A DNA stretch of 49,076 nt from UBA1738 sp045538755 (GCA_045538755.1 JAZQEC010000018.1:1-49076), one strand, 5' to 3'; numbered from the stretch's first letter, positions 32,192 to 40,818 are shown. Translations and numbers: made by a program. The notes: a model not told the origin generated them from the letters alone.

Positions 32192-33022
32192 TTAAAGTCT
32201 ATTCACAAGATACGGCACAGCCTCCTCAAACTTAACACCGTACCAATGTTTTTCCTTATCCGGCATTGTTATTCTAATACACTCAACTGTATAGTCAGCT
32301 GCAATTTGAAGTGCCTCATAAAGGCTCTTTCCCCGCATTAGTGCTCCAACACAGGTTGAAGCAAAAATGTCGCCTGTACCGTGAAATTTCGCGTCAAGCC
32401 TTTCATTAAAGTAATAAGAAAATTCATCAGCTTCGCTATCATACATAGCAAACCCAAGTTCCTTTTCATTGAAGCTAACACCTGTCAAAACTGCCTTTTT
32501 TGCACCAAGTGCGGTTAATTTTTTTAGTACATCTTCAATATATGCCTTATCATAGCCGCTTTCAACATAATCGATTCCGAGCATAAATGATGCCTCTGTA
32601 AGGTTCGGCACAATAATGTCTGCTTTTGAGCAAAGCGTCGCCATATGTCGTGCAAATTCAGGTGTAAAACCTGCATAAAGCTTTCCGTTATCCGCCATTG
32701 CAGGGTCCACAAAGACAAGTGTCTTTTCAGGCTTTGCATCAATAAATGCCTTCATCTGGTCTATCTGCTCAAAAGAGCCTAAATATCCTGTATAAATTGC
32801 ATCAAATTCAATGTTTTCTTCTTTCCAGTGATTAAAAATCTTCGGTATATCCTCCGACAAATCACGGAATGTGAAATTCTTAAATCCACCTGTATGTGTT
32901 GACAAAACTGCTGTCGGTAAAATTGCCGCCTCAACACCCATAGCTGAAATAATCGGCAATGCCACTGTAAGTGAACATTTCCCGAAGCACGAGATATCCT
33001 GTATGGTCACAATTCTTCTCAT
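32192..33022 (-). CDS. pdxY: Pyridoxamine/pyridoxal kinase (ribokinase fold)
   Basis: The 276-residue protein begins MRRIVTIQDISCFGKCSLTV, continues with LPTAVLSTHTGGF, VDPAMADNGKLY and NLTEASFMLG, and ends with the catalytic-loop region FHGTGDIFASTCVGALMRG. These are features of PdxY/PdxK B6-salvage kinases. The frame extends to 33100, but ATG 33022 has GGGAG 8 nt upstream. A sigma-A promoter and a perfect 18-bp palindrome lie in the leader, so expression is probably controlled by a dimeric regulator. Confidence 0.9.
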   Translation of the reverse strand: MRRIVTIQDISCFGKCSLTVALPIISAMGVEAAILPTAVLSTHTGGFKNFTFRDLSEDIPKIFNHWKEENIEFDAIYTGYLGSFEQIDQMKAFIDAKPEKTLVFVDPAMADNGKLYAGFTPEFARHMATLCSKADIIVPNLTEASFMLGIDYVESGYDKAYIEDVLKKLTALGAKKAVLTGVSFNEKELGFAMYDSEADEFSYYFNERLDAKFHGTGDIFASTCVGALMRGKSLYEALQIAADYTVECIRITMPDKEKHWYGVKFEEAVPYLVNRL

Positions 33023-33040
33023 TCTTATCACTCCCAAATA

Positions 33041-33058
33041 ACTGTTTATATAAACAGT
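33041..33058. promoter_or_regulatory. Palindromic operator at the pyridoxamine kinase start site
   Basis: ACTGTTTATATAAACAGT is a perfect 18-bp dyad that begins within the -10 box and covers the expected transcription start. Related half-sites (AACTGGTTATATAA) lie further upstream near 33095-33118. Confidence 0.7.
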
Positions 33059-33084
33059 ATAACCCCAAACTGATAATACTGCAA
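33056..33084 (-). promoter_or_regulatory. Pyridoxamine kinase promoter
   Basis: TTGCAG (33084-33079), a 17-bp spacer and TATACT (33061-33056) lie on the minus strand. Confidence 0.7.
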
Positions 33085-33130
33085 TTACCAAAACATACAA
33101 ATTTTATATAACCAGTTTGGATAAAAAAAC

Positions 33131-33158
33131 AATAAAAAAGCTGCCAATTAGCAGCTTT
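33131..33158 (-). terminator. rpsT terminator
   Basis: AAAGCTGC/GCAGCTTT (33137-33144 with 33151-33158) with a T run on the minus strand follows rpsT directly. Confidence 0.85.
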
Positions 33159-33163
33159 TAGTG

Positions 33164-33430
33164 TTATGCATCGATTTTTGCAAGCTTCAAAGCAAGCTGA
33201 GATTTCTTTCTTGCAGCATTGTTCTTGTGCAGAATTCCCTGCTTTACGCTCTGATCCAATTTCTTGCCAGCTTCGTTGAATAAAACCTTTGCTTCATCAA
33301 CGTTCTTTGCTTCAACAGCAGCTTCAAACTTCTTAATAGCAGTCTTAAGAGCTGTTTTATGCATCTGGTTAATCAATGTTTTCTTTTGAATAACCAATAC
33401 ACGCTTTTTTGCTGATTTAATGTTAGGCAT
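33164..33430 (-). CDS. rpsT: 30S ribosomal protein S20
   Basis: The 88-residue basic protein starts MPNIKSAKKRVLVIQKKTL and has the helical S20 pattern ALKTAIKKFEAAVEAK and LHKNNAARKKSQLALKL. S20 binds 16S rRNA early in assembly. The frame is open to 33499, but ATG 33430 with GGAGGTG upstream is the true start. It is monocistronic with its own promoter and terminator. Confidence 0.97.
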   Translation of the reverse strand: MPNIKSAKKRVLVIQKKTLINQMHKTALKTAIKKFEAAVEAKNVDEAKVLFNEAGKKLDQSVKQGILHKNNAARKKSQLALKLAKIDA

Positions 33431-33470
33431 AAATGTCACCTCCGAATAGATTAATACATAATACCTGAAT

Positions 33471-33499
33471 ATTTTACCACAATCAAACAAAAAAAGCAA
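33471..33499 (-). promoter_or_regulatory. rpsT promoter
   Basis: TTGCTT (33499-33494), a 17-bp spacer and TGG-extended TAAAAT (33476-33471) lie on the minus strand. Confidence 0.7.
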
Positions 33500-33527
33500 G
33501 CATTTTTTTTAATTTTTCAAAAAAATT

Positions 33528-34016
33528 TTAATAACCTTTTACTCCCGTTAATGATTCGTCATTTAAAATCCAGTCATTTACATCAATTATTCGGAAATCA
33601 TCATTTGTGTCTCTGATGATAACCTGCTTAATTCCTGCATTTATTACCATTCGTTTACACATCGAACAGCAGCAACTGTTTGGAACAATTTCACCAGAAT
33701 CAGCCTCAAGTCCGACAAGGTACAAGGTGGAATCAATCAGTTCATTTCTGGATGCTGAAATAATTGCATTTGCCTCTGCATGAACACTTCGGCACATTTC
33801 ATAGCGTTCACCTCTTGGTATATTCATCTGTTGTCTTATGCAATAGCCTAGGTCACTGCAGTTTTTTCTACCTCTTGGCGCACCTACATAACCTGTCGAG
33901 ATTATCTCATCATTTTTTACGATAATTGCACCATAATTTCTTCTTAAACACGTTCCGCGTTCCGCAACAGTCTGTGCAATATCAAGATAGTAATTGTATT
34001 TATCACGTCTTTTCAT
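33528..34016 (-). CDS. Deoxycytidylate (dCMP) deaminase-like zinc enzyme
   Basis: The 162-residue protein has the cytidine-deaminase fold zinc motifs: SVHAEANAI with catalytic Glu near residue 78, and NSCCCSMCKRMVINAGI near 113 in place of the usual PCxxC. The core RNYGAIIVKNDEIISTGYVG matches dCMP deaminases (ComEB type), which make dUMP for thymidylate synthesis. The proline before the second zinc cysteine is replaced by cysteine. It lies 17 nt after recO and ends the era-recO operon. Confidence 0.88.
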   Translation of the reverse strand: MKRRDKYNYYLDIAQTVAERGTCLRRNYGAIIVKNDEIISTGYVGAPRGRKNCSDLGYCIRQQMNIPRGERYEMCRSVHAEANAIISASRNELIDSTLYLVGLEADSGEIVPNSCCCSMCKRMVINAGIKQVIIRDTNDDFRIIDVNDWILNDESLTGVKGY

Positions 34017-34032
34017 ATATGTACTTCTCCTT

Positions 34033-34761
34033 TTATTTCATTTTTTTATAGTAGACAAGCGACTTATATGTGCGCTCGCTTTTATTCAACACATAACCTT
34101 CCGAAAGGAGTACAAGTCCTTTTCTTACATCATCTGATGCTATGAAGGAAAAAATTTTCTTATCCTCTGCATCAAGAATATATTTTACAGCACGGTACAT
34201 ATCACCTGAAACATTCATATCGGCTGGATTTTTGCAAGATGAACATTTCATTCCGCCGTCAAAGCTGAATGCGCAAAGACCTTCGTCATTTCCGCAGCTT
34301 ATGCACGAATCCATACAAGGCTCATACCCTGCATACTTTGACAGCTTTAACTCAAAAACCGCCTTTGCAAGCGATATGCTAACATCTCGGTAAGCCAGCA
34401 CATAAAGTGTATTTAAAAGCAATGATAGAATGCTGCTGTCACCCTCAGCAAAAGTCTCTTTTGTAAGCTCACACAGGTAGTTCGCAAGTGCCAGTTTAGT
34501 TACATCTTCACATATAGGATAAAAGCTATCTAAAATTTCCGCAGAATCTACCCTGTAAATATCGCCTTGCTTTTTATTTAGAACAAACTCGCCGTAGCAT
34601 AATACCTGCGTTGCCGCTCTCATTTTGCTCTTTTTTGAGCGAACGCCGTAGGCACAGGCTGAAATCACGCCCATACCTTCGGCTAAAATTGTCAGCATAC
34701 AGTTTGATTCACCGTAGTCGGCACGTCTTGTGATGATTCCTCTTGCTTTACAGCTTTCCAT
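34033..34761 (-). CDS. recO: DNA repair protein RecO
   Basis: RecO helps load RecA on SSB-coated DNA in the RecFOR pathway. The 242-residue protein has an N-terminal OB fold (ARGIITRRADYGESNCMLTI, YGVRSKKSKMRAATQ), then a helical domain with a four-cysteine zinc site (CISCGNDEG and KCSSCKNP). Synteny era-yqzL-recO confirms it. The start overlaps the end of yqzL by 70 nt. Confidence 0.95.
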   Translation of the reverse strand: MESCKARGIITRRADYGESNCMLTILAEGMGVISACAYGVRSKKSKMRAATQVLCYGEFVLNKKQGDIYRVDSAEILDSFYPICEDVTKLALANYLCELTKETFAEGDSSILSLLLNTLYVLAYRDVSISLAKAVFELKLSKYAGYEPCMDSCISCGNDEGLCAFSFDGGMKCSSCKNPADMNVSGDMYRAVKYILDAEDKKIFSFIASDDVRKGLVLLSEGYVLNKSERTYKSLVYYKKMK

Positions 34762-34868
34762 AAACTGCCCCTTTGTTTATCATTTTCTTCCACTGTTTTA
34801 TATAAAAGATATGCGTCTATATCTCCTGTACTTTTAAAAGCCTGCCATGATAAATCTTTCATTTTCAT
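34692..34868 (-). CDS. yqzL: YqzL family small protein
   Basis: A 58-residue protein is encoded between era and recO. It reads MKMKDLSWQAFKSTGDID followed by AYLLYKTVEEND, which matches the short Bacillus YqzL family (W..F..TG.IDtYLLyK) at the same chromosomal position. GGGGG lies 9 nt before the ATG at 34868. The last 70 nt overlap recO in another frame, extending the usual about 47 residues. Function is unknown. It is easily missed because of its size. Confidence 0.85.
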   Translation of the reverse strand: MKMKDLSWQAFKSTGDIDAYLLYKTVEENDKQRGSLWKAVKQEESSQDVPTTVNQTVC

Positions 34869-34940
34869 TTAAAATTACCCCCTTACTTTTCTGGTTATAG
34901 GTTAGGTAATTTAGCATGACTTTATACTGTCACTTTTTGG

Positions 34941-35831
34941 TTATGCATCATATCCAAAATTTTTTATCATTCTGTCAGAATTTCGCCAATCGTTTTTAAT
35001 ACGCACCCAAAGCTCAAGATAAACCTTTTTATCAAGCATCTCCTCAATATCCACTCTTGCTTTCTGGCCTATTCTTTTAAGCATTTCACCATTTTTACCG
35101 ATTACAATGCCTTTATGAGTGGCTTTTTCGCAGTAAATTGTGGCATAAATCTTTGTAATATCTGGAAGCTCCTGCATTTTTTCAATTTCTATTGCAATAC
35201 CGTGCGGTACTTCTTTATCTAAAAGCCAGAGCATTTTTTCACGTATAATCTCCGCCGCAATCTGCTTTTCAGGCTGGTCTGTAACCATATCCTCATAATA
35301 AAACTGCGGGCCTTCTGAGAGAAGCGCCTCAATATCATTTAAAAGAATATCTACTCCGTCGCCTGTTTTTGCACTTAGTGGCACGATTGATGAAAACTCG
35401 TGCAAATTTGAGTAGTCCGCAATAATTGGAAGCATTTCTTCCTTTTTGATTTCATCTACCTTATTTAGAATAAGTATTGCAGGAACTCCCGTTTTGCCGA
35501 TATTTTCTGCAATTTCTTTTTCCATCGGTGCAATAGGCTTTGATGCATCCACAACAAACAAAACAACGTCCATTTCGTTCATTGATTCATTTGCCACCTT
35601 CACCATAAATTCGCCAAGCTTATTATGCGGCTTATGGATTCCGGGTGTATCAGTAAATACAATCTGATAGTCCTCAGTTGTATGTATTGCAAGGATTTTG
35701 TTTCGGGTTGTCTGCGGCTTATTCGAAATAATCGCAATTTTCTGTCCTGCAATAGTGTTTAAAAGTGTTGATTTTCCTACATTCGGCATACCAATAATAG
35801 CAGCAAAGCCTGATTTAAATTTTTTTGTCAT
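34941..35831 (-). CDS. era: GTPase Era
   Basis: Era is an essential GTPase that binds 16S rRNA and assists 30S maturation. The 296-residue protein has G1 GMPNVGKST (14-22), switch PQTTRNKI, G3 DTPGIHKP, G4 NKVDE and G5 SAKTG, followed by the KH domain GIVIGKNGEMLKRIGQKAR. The start overlaps the dgkA stop region by 17 nt. It belongs to the conserved yqfC-to-recO block. Confidence 0.98.
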   Translation of the reverse strand: MTKKFKSGFAAIIGMPNVGKSTLLNTIAGQKIAIISNKPQTTRNKILAIHTTEDYQIVFTDTPGIHKPHNKLGEFMVKVANESMNEMDVVLFVVDASKPIAPMEKEIAENIGKTGVPAILILNKVDEIKKEEMLPIIADYSNLHEFSSIVPLSAKTGDGVDILLNDIEALLSEGPQFYYEDMVTDQPEKQIAAEIIREKMLWLLDKEVPHGIAIEIEKMQELPDITKIYATIYCEKATHKGIVIGKNGEMLKRIGQKARVDIEEMLDKKVYLELWVRIKNDWRNSDRMIKNFGYDA

Positions 35832-36264
35832 TTTTCCCTCCGAATATTAAAAACAGTATATCAAGTATTCCAAGAATAAGGCAAGGTATTAAAATTTCAG
35901 GTGACGTAAAAATATGTATAAGTGTCGCCCAAATTTTTTGAACATTTCCAAAAAGGCATATTCCCACCAAAATAGACGATATCGCTAAAACAAGCACTGC
36001 GCCTGCCGATGCGTCCTTTGCAAGCTTTGCAGTAGCTTTTATTTCGCAAGTTGCTGTATCAACAGCACGCTCTAATGCTGTGTTAAAAATTTCTGCCGAA
36101 ATAACAGTGAAAATGCACAGAATCAGTATCGCCCATTCCGTTCTTGAAATGCCGTAAAAATATGCAAAAACTGCAATCAGATTTGCAATAACTATGTGAA
36201 ATCTTAAATGTCTTTCACATATTATTGTCGCCCAAATACCCTCTAAAGCATGGTAAAAACTCAT
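35815..36264 (-). CDS. dgkA: Diacylglycerol/undecaprenol kinase family protein
   Basis: The 149-residue membrane protein has the prokaryotic DGK motif SAEIFNTALERAVD near residue 58 and ends its catalytic core in KLAKDASAGAVLVLAISSI. In Gram-positives this family phosphorylates undecaprenol. A C-terminal fourth hydrophobic segment (ILIPCLILGILDILFLIFG) extends it beyond the usual about 125 residues. It lies between ybeY and era. Confidence 0.92.
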   Translation of the reverse strand: MSFYHALEGIWATIICERHLRFHIVIANLIAVFAYFYGISRTEWAILILCIFTVISAEIFNTALERAVDTATCEIKATAKLAKDASAGAVLVLAISSILVGICLFGNVQKIWATLIHIFTSPEILIPCLILGILDILFLIFGGKNDKKI

Positions 36265-36265
36265 T

Positions 36266-36760
36266 TTATACCTCGCGTGTTATTCCAAGTTTATTTAAAA
36301 TTTCTTCTTGTTTTGAAAACATAACCTTTTCGTCCACAGGATCATCTATATGGTCGTATCCCAAAAGATGTAGCATAGAATGAACTGTTAAAAATGCAAT
36401 TTCACGCCTAAAGCTATGCCCAAATTCCTTCGATTGTTCCATTGCGCGCTCTGCCGAAATTACAATATCTCCCAAAAGCATTATATCCCCGACGGTATCA
36501 AACTCCGCATCTATGATATCGCCGTTTTCATCAAAATACAGCATCGGAAAGGACAAAACGTCTGTCACTTTGTCAATATCCCTTTGCTCATGGTTTATTT
36601 TCCGTATTTTCTCATTATCCACGATAGTTACGCTGACCTCTGCTTCAAAGTCACATTCTTCATACTCAAGTGTTTCTAAAACAACATCCTTTATCGTTTT
36701 TTCAATTTCGGAAGTTATTTCAATTTTTTCTTGTTCGTTCTCTATTATTATCTCTGTCAT
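36266..36760 (-). CDS. ybeY: Endoribonuclease YbeY (rRNA maturation factor)
   Basis: YbeY is a zinc-dependent RNase for rRNA maturation and quality control. The 164-residue protein has SVTIVDNEKIRKINHEQR, DVLSFP and the zinc site VHSMLHLLGYDH, where the first glycine of the usual HGxLHLxGYDH is serine. The frame is open to 36838. I chose ATG 36760 because it matches the family N-terminus, although its ribosome binding site is only weak (GGAG at 13 nt). The gene overlaps phoH by 41 nt. Confidence 0.93.
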   Translation of the reverse strand: MTEIIIENEQEKIEITSEIEKTIKDVVLETLEYEECDFEAEVSVTIVDNEKIRKINHEQRDIDKVTDVLSFPMLYFDENGDIIDAEFDTVGDIMLLGDIVISAERAMEQSKEFGHSFRREIAFLTVHSMLHLLGYDHIDDPVDEKVMFSKQEEILNKLGITREV

Positions 36761-37733
36761 TCCTGCGTTTTTTCTCCTGTTCAGTATCGTATTTTTCATA
36801 AGCTTTGATAATTTTCTGTACAAGCGGATGACGCACAACGTCTTTATCGGTCAGTATTGAAAACTCAATACCCTCAATATTTTTAAGCACCTTTTGCGCC
36901 ACTTTAAGGCCTGACTTTTTGCCGTCAGGTAGGTCCACCTGTGTAATATCGCCCGTAACAACAGCATGTGAACCAAAGCCAATTCTTGTTAAAAACATCT
37001 TCATCTGTTCAGGCGTTGTATTTTGAGCTTCATCAAGAATTATAAATGCATTGTCAAGAGTTCTTCCTCTCATATACGCAAGCGGTGCAACTTCAATCAT
37101 TCCACGTTCTTGATATCTTGCAAAACCTTCACCGCCGAGCATTTCATACATTCCGTCATATAGCGGTCTTAAATACGGATCAACTTTATTCTGCAAGTCT
37201 CCCGGCAAAAATCCAAGCTTTTCTCCGGCTTCAACAGCAGGACGAGTCAAAATAATTCTGCTTACTTCTTTATTTCGAAGTGCCGTAACCGCCTTTGCAA
37301 CAGCAAGATATGTTTTTCCTGTTCCAGCAGGACCGATTCCAAATACTATCGTATTATTGTCTATCGCTTCAATATACTTTTTCTGTCCGAGTGTTTTTGT
37401 TTTTATCGGACTTCCTTTATGGTTTACTGCAATGCAGTCATCACCTAAAAGTTTTATATCAAATCCGCCGTTTTCCTGTACCATGGTAATCGCATAAAGA
37501 ATTTTCTGTTCGTCAACCGCTTCGCCTTTTTCAAGTATCTTAAGAAGTATTCTTATAACTTCATCAGCCTTATCAAGGTTTTCCTCTTCACCTGAAATCT
37601 TTATGACTCCGTCTCTTGAGTTTATCAAAACTCCGAGTCCTTTTTCAAGTAATTTTAAATTAGAATCAAAGCTGCCGAACAGACTTTGCAGGTCAGCCTC
37701 CTGCGGCAGAGTTATCTGTCTTTGGTTCAACAA
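36720..37733 (-). CDS. phoH: PhoH family ATPase
   Basis: The 337-residue P-loop ATPase has Walker A GIGPAGTGKTYLAVA near residue 133, GEKLGFLPGDL, Walker B NAFIILDEAQNTTPEQMKM and the C-terminal TDKDVVRHPLVQKII. The N-terminal 90 residues form the KH-like segment found in Firmicute PhoH. The start is a TTG pair (37733 or 37730) with GAGGTG 6-9 nt upstream. It overlaps yqfD by 41 nt and ybeY by 41 nt, as in Bacillus. Confidence 0.95.
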   Translation of the reverse strand: MLNQRQITLPQEADLQSLFGSFDSNLKLLEKGLGVLINSRDGVIKISGEEENLDKADEVIRILLKILEKGEAVDEQKILYAITMVQENGGFDIKLLGDDCIAVNHKGSPIKTKTLGQKKYIEAIDNNTIVFGIGPAGTGKTYLAVAKAVTALRNKEVSRIILTRPAVEAGEKLGFLPGDLQNKVDPYLRPLYDGMYEMLGGEGFARYQERGMIEVAPLAYMRGRTLDNAFIILDEAQNTTPEQMKMFLTRIGFGSHAVVTGDITQVDLPDGKKSGLKVAQKVLKNIEGIEFSILTDKDVVRHPLVQKIIKAYEKYDTEQEKKRRNDRDNNRERTRKN

Positions 37734-38922
37734 ATGTCACCTCTTCAATTAGTTTTTCTGTACCTATTTTTTCAATAAAATTCATTGTGACCGTTACAGA
37801 AATTGTTTCTTCATCAATTTTTATAACGTCTGTATTTTTGTCAACAAGCTCCGCACCTGGCAAAAGCTCACGCGAAATATCTTTCTCAAGTTCCCGCTCG
37901 GCGAACAAAACAGCAGCATCATAAGAAAGTGCTTCCTTTTGGGTTGCATACTCCTCATATATTTTTTTATAAACCCCAATGCCTGTATAAAAATCATCGC
38001 CGAATTTTAATTCATTTTCAAAAGCAACAACATCATAGTTCTCAAATTTAGTGTCCCCATTTAAATATAGTGGTATTTTCCATCCAAAAAGCTTAAGCGT
38101 TAAAAGTGTACGCTTTTTACCTGTATATTCTTTATAACAATAGTTTTGTTTATATGTCCCCGTTTTTGTATGAGTGGTGTATGCAAAAACATCGCCTGCC
38201 GAATGAACCTGATATCCCGGCTCATTTTCAAAGCTGTAAGTTCCCGAAATTATTGTATCGCCTGCGGCAACTGCCTGATTTTCGTATACAAGACATCTAC
38301 CATGTCTTGTTATAACCTTTTTAATGATGCCGTTTTTCATTGCAATAATATCGCAAGGTACATCAGGGCTATAAACCTCAGGCGGAATTATATCTTCTCT
38401 TACCTTAACGACCGCCTTTGTTCCCTTTATATACACCCACGCCCAACATATTCCGTCAGTATTATTAAGAATTATATTCTTCATTTCCACAGAAGGGCGC
38501 AAATTTTTCTTTAACATTCCTTCAGAAAGCCCTGCCATTTGTGTAGCCCTTATAAGCTGCTCTCTATCGCAGTTTTCAACACCCTCAAAACTCACTGTCC
38601 ATATAAACTGCGAACCCAAGGTAAATAAAAGCAGAAATATAGTCATTCCGAGTATAAACGCAATACGTTTTTTTAATTTCCTAATAACAAACAAAAAGCC
38701 ACATTTTCGTTCAATATGGATTTTTGCTCTTACTTTTGCCGATCTTAACCTAAAAAAATCCGGCAAGGAAATTTGTGCCAAAATATTGTCACCGCTGTAA
38801 TTAAGATTTGTCGGAGTAATACCTATTTCAAAAAGACTGTTTAAAAACTCTTCTTTATTATGTCCCGATACTGATAGTATAACATATCCTTTTAGAAAAT
38901 GGAAGATTTTTATTAAAAACAA
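37693..38922 (-). CDS. yqfD: Sporulation protein YqfD
   Basis: The 409-residue protein has a cytoplasmic N-terminus, one membrane segment near residues 88-110 (FILGMTIFLLLFTLGSQFIW) and a large extracytoplasmic domain starting with SFEGVENCDREQLI, the YqfD pattern. In Bacillus it is expressed from a sigma-E operon with yqfC and needed for sporulation. The start is TTG with GGAGG 9 nt upstream. It follows yqfC by 15 nt. Confidence 0.93.
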   Translation of the reverse strand: MFLIKIFHFLKGYVILSVSGHNKEEFLNSLFEIGITPTNLNYSGDNILAQISLPDFFRLRSAKVRAKIHIERKCGFLFVIRKLKKRIAFILGMTIFLLLFTLGSQFIWTVSFEGVENCDREQLIRATQMAGLSEGMLKKNLRPSVEMKNIILNNTDGICWAWVYIKGTKAVVKVREDIIPPEVYSPDVPCDIIAMKNGIIKKVITRHGRCLVYENQAVAAGDTIISGTYSFENEPGYQVHSAGDVFAYTTHTKTGTYKQNYCYKEYTGKKRTLLTLKLFGWKIPLYLNGDTKFENYDVVAFENELKFGDDFYTGIGVYKKIYEEYATQKEALSYDAAVLFAERELEKDISRELLPGAELVDKNTDVIKIDEETISVTVTMNFIEKIGTEKLIEEVTFVEPKTDNSAAGG

Positions 38923-38937
38923 TTTAAAAAACCTCCC

Positions 38938-39198
38938 TTAAATTAATTTTACTGCACAAATTTTTCCGCATACAACGATATTCCCTTCGCCGATAGTCTT
39001 TATTTCAAAGTTTTGTCCGCAAATTTCTATAATTCCACCCTTATATTTCAGCTTAATATTTTCTTTCTTATATTCCACGAGTGCCGTATAGTTTTCAACA
39101 CAAATTTTTGTGTCCCCTATCATTGTTATTTTTGGAATATCAAACAAAATATCGCCGGAAATTTCCAGCGTATCCGAAACCGCCTTTACAATGTCCAA
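38938..39198 (-). CDS. yqfC: Sporulation protein YqfC (YabP family)
   Basis: The 86-residue protein is a beta-rich YabP/YqfC family member (DIPKITMIGDTKICVENYTAL and the closing GEGNIVVCGKICAVKLI). The start is TTG 39196-39198 with GAGGTG 9 nt upstream; an ATG four bases upstream is out of frame. It heads yqfC-yqfD-phoH-ybeY-dgkA-era. A sigma-E type promoter would be expected just upstream, but I cannot place one with certainty. Confidence 0.9.
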   Translation of the reverse strand: MDIVKAVSDTLEISGDILFDIPKITMIGDTKICVENYTALVEYKKENIKLKYKGGIIEICGQNFEIKTIGEGNIVVCGKICAVKLI

Positions 39199-39274
39199 AC
39201 ATTATCACCTCGTGAAATTTATATGCTATATTTTTTGTTTAAATGTCATATTTATGGTTATGGAGGTGTCTATA

Positions 39275-40363
39275 TTGAAAAAAATTTTCCCTTACATCAT
39301 TGTTATTTACATAACCTGTTTGATGATAATTTCCCCTGACAGTGCTATCTTTTACGCGCGTCAGGCCCTTGATATGTGTTATGAAATAATAATACCATCG
39401 CTTTTTCCTTTTTTTATATGCTCTGGTCTTTTAATCTATTCAGGGCTTTCCGAGACTCTTTCGAAATTCTGCCGCCCAATAATGCAGCCTCTTTTTAACA
39501 TCAACGGCGCAGGTGCAGCAGCTCTTGTTTTAGGTACAATAAGCGGTTATCCTTTAGGCGCGGTAACGGCATGCCAGCTTTACGAATCAGGATATCTTTC
39601 AAAATCCGAAGCAGAGCGTTTATTGGCATTTTGCAATAATTCAGGCCCGCTTTTTATTCTTGGTGCGGTAGGCTCAGCGATTTATTCAAGCCACAAAATA
39701 GGAATTGCTCTATATATTTCTCACATATTGGCTGCAATCACCGTTGGAATTTTATTCAGGTTTTATGCAAAAGACAAACATAAAGCACCTATTTACACCA
39801 TCAGTCAGCCCAAGCGAACATTTGCTGAAGTATTTTCAAATGTTCTTACAAATTCAATAAGCAGCATCTTGACTGTATGCGGTGCAGTAATTTTTTTCAG
39901 TGTTGTAACAAATGTAATTGCATCAAAGCTTCCTGATAACGATATATTAAAGTCTATTTTTATGGGTATAATGGAGCTTACCGGCGGAACTAAAAGCATA
40001 AGCCAAAGCACACTTTCACTTAATGCGCAACTTATAATTTCTGCATTTGTAGTTGGGTTTGCCGGTATTTGTGTTCATCTTCAGGTTATGGCTATTGTAA
40101 AAAAACAAGACCTTTCACTAAAACCTTACATTTTGGGAAAACTTTTGCACGGAGCTATTTCTGCGCTCTATGCAATAATCTACTTTAAGATTTCTCCGCC
40201 TTTAGATACCGTTTTCAAAAGTACGGACACAGCTCTTGAAGCCGGTTTTTGTATGAGTTCGCTCTATTCTGTAATAAGCGTACTCTTCCTTTTAATTCTC
40301 GCTGTACTTATTATAGTCTTTGGAACTATTGCAGTAAAAGAGAAGTCGAAAAAATGTACATAA
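39275..40363 (+). CDS. ylbJ: Sporulation integral membrane protein YlbJ
   Basis: The 362-residue membrane protein has about eight hydrophobic segments and the nucleoside-transporter-gate type motifs IIIPSLFPFFICSGLLIYSG, GTISGYPLGAVTACQLYESG and CNNSGPLFILGAVG, which fit YlbJ. YlbJ is required for sporulation in Bacillus. The start is TTG 39275-39277, 8 nt after GGAGG; the ATG at 39260 runs into that site and is rejected. It is divergent from yqfC across 76 nt, so sporulation control may be shared. Confidence 0.9.
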   Translation: MKKIFPYIIVIYITCLMIISPDSAIFYARQALDMCYEIIIPSLFPFFICSGLLIYSGLSETLSKFCRPIMQPLFNINGAGAAALVLGTISGYPLGAVTACQLYESGYLSKSEAERLLAFCNNSGPLFILGAVGSAIYSSHKIGIALYISHILAAITVGILFRFYAKDKHKAPIYTISQPKRTFAEVFSNVLTNSISSILTVCGAVIFFSVVTNVIASKLPDNDILKSIFMGIMELTGGTKSISQSTLSLNAQLIISAFVVGFAGICVHLQVMAIVKKQDLSLKPYILGKLLHGAISALYAIIYFKISPPLDTVFKSTDTALEAGFCMSSLYSVISVLFLLILAVLIIVFGTIAVKEKSKKCT

Positions 40364-40454
40364 AAAAGCTTCTGTGTATAAGTCCCGCCCAGTATTGTGA
40401 AATTTCAAAAATTGTTTTATTACTGCGTAATTTTCACACAATATTTTAGCATAA

Positions 40455-40480
40455 TAAAAAAGGGACACATCGTGTCCCTC
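40455..40480 (-). terminator. Terminator of the zinc-ribbon gene
   Basis: AGGGACAC/GTGTCCCT (40461-40468 with 40472-40479), followed on the minus strand by TTTTTT. Confidence 0.85.
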
Positions 40481-40506
40481 AACTAACTTCCCCACAAAGT
40501 AAGAGA

Positions 40507-40779
40507 TTAGTCTTTATGTTTTTCAAAACATTCGCTGCAGTAAACAGGTCTGTCGTTTTTCGGCAAAAACGGAACCTTATCTACCTTGCCGCAGTCTGCA
40601 CAAGTAATTTCATACATTTCTCTGCTCTCTCTTATGCTGTTTTTGCGTGCAATTCTGCAATCTTTGCAACGAATAGGCTCATTCTGGAAACCTTTTTCAG
40701 CATAAAATTCCTGCTCGCCTGCTGTGAAAATAAATTCCTTACCGCAGTCCTTACAGATTAAAGTTTTGTCTTCATACAT
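40507..40779 (-). CDS. Zinc-ribbon domain protein
   Basis: The 90-residue protein contains four CxxC knuckles: CKDCGKEFIFTAGEQEF, CKDCRIARK, CADCGKVDKVPF and CSECFEKH. The first pair matches the small zinc-ribbon family (zf-trcl type) common in Clostridia, of unknown function. The frame is open to 40851, but ATG 40779 has GAGGG 8 nt upstream. It lies 101 nt after sigH, with a tRNA-like element in between, and ends at a terminator. Confidence 0.88.
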   Translation of the reverse strand: MYEDKTLICKDCGKEFIFTAGEQEFYAEKGFQNEPIRCKDCRIARKNSIRESREMYEITCADCGKVDKVPFLPKNDRPVYCSECFEKHKD

Positions 40780-40818
40780 TGTAAATTCCCTCACTTTGAA
40801 TTGTTTAAAAAATTTTCT

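Noticed and set aside
39199..39274. Sigma-E promoter between yqfC and ylbJ
   Set aside because: GTCATATT-like and CATA-like pieces exist but not at the right spacing; I cannot assign them.
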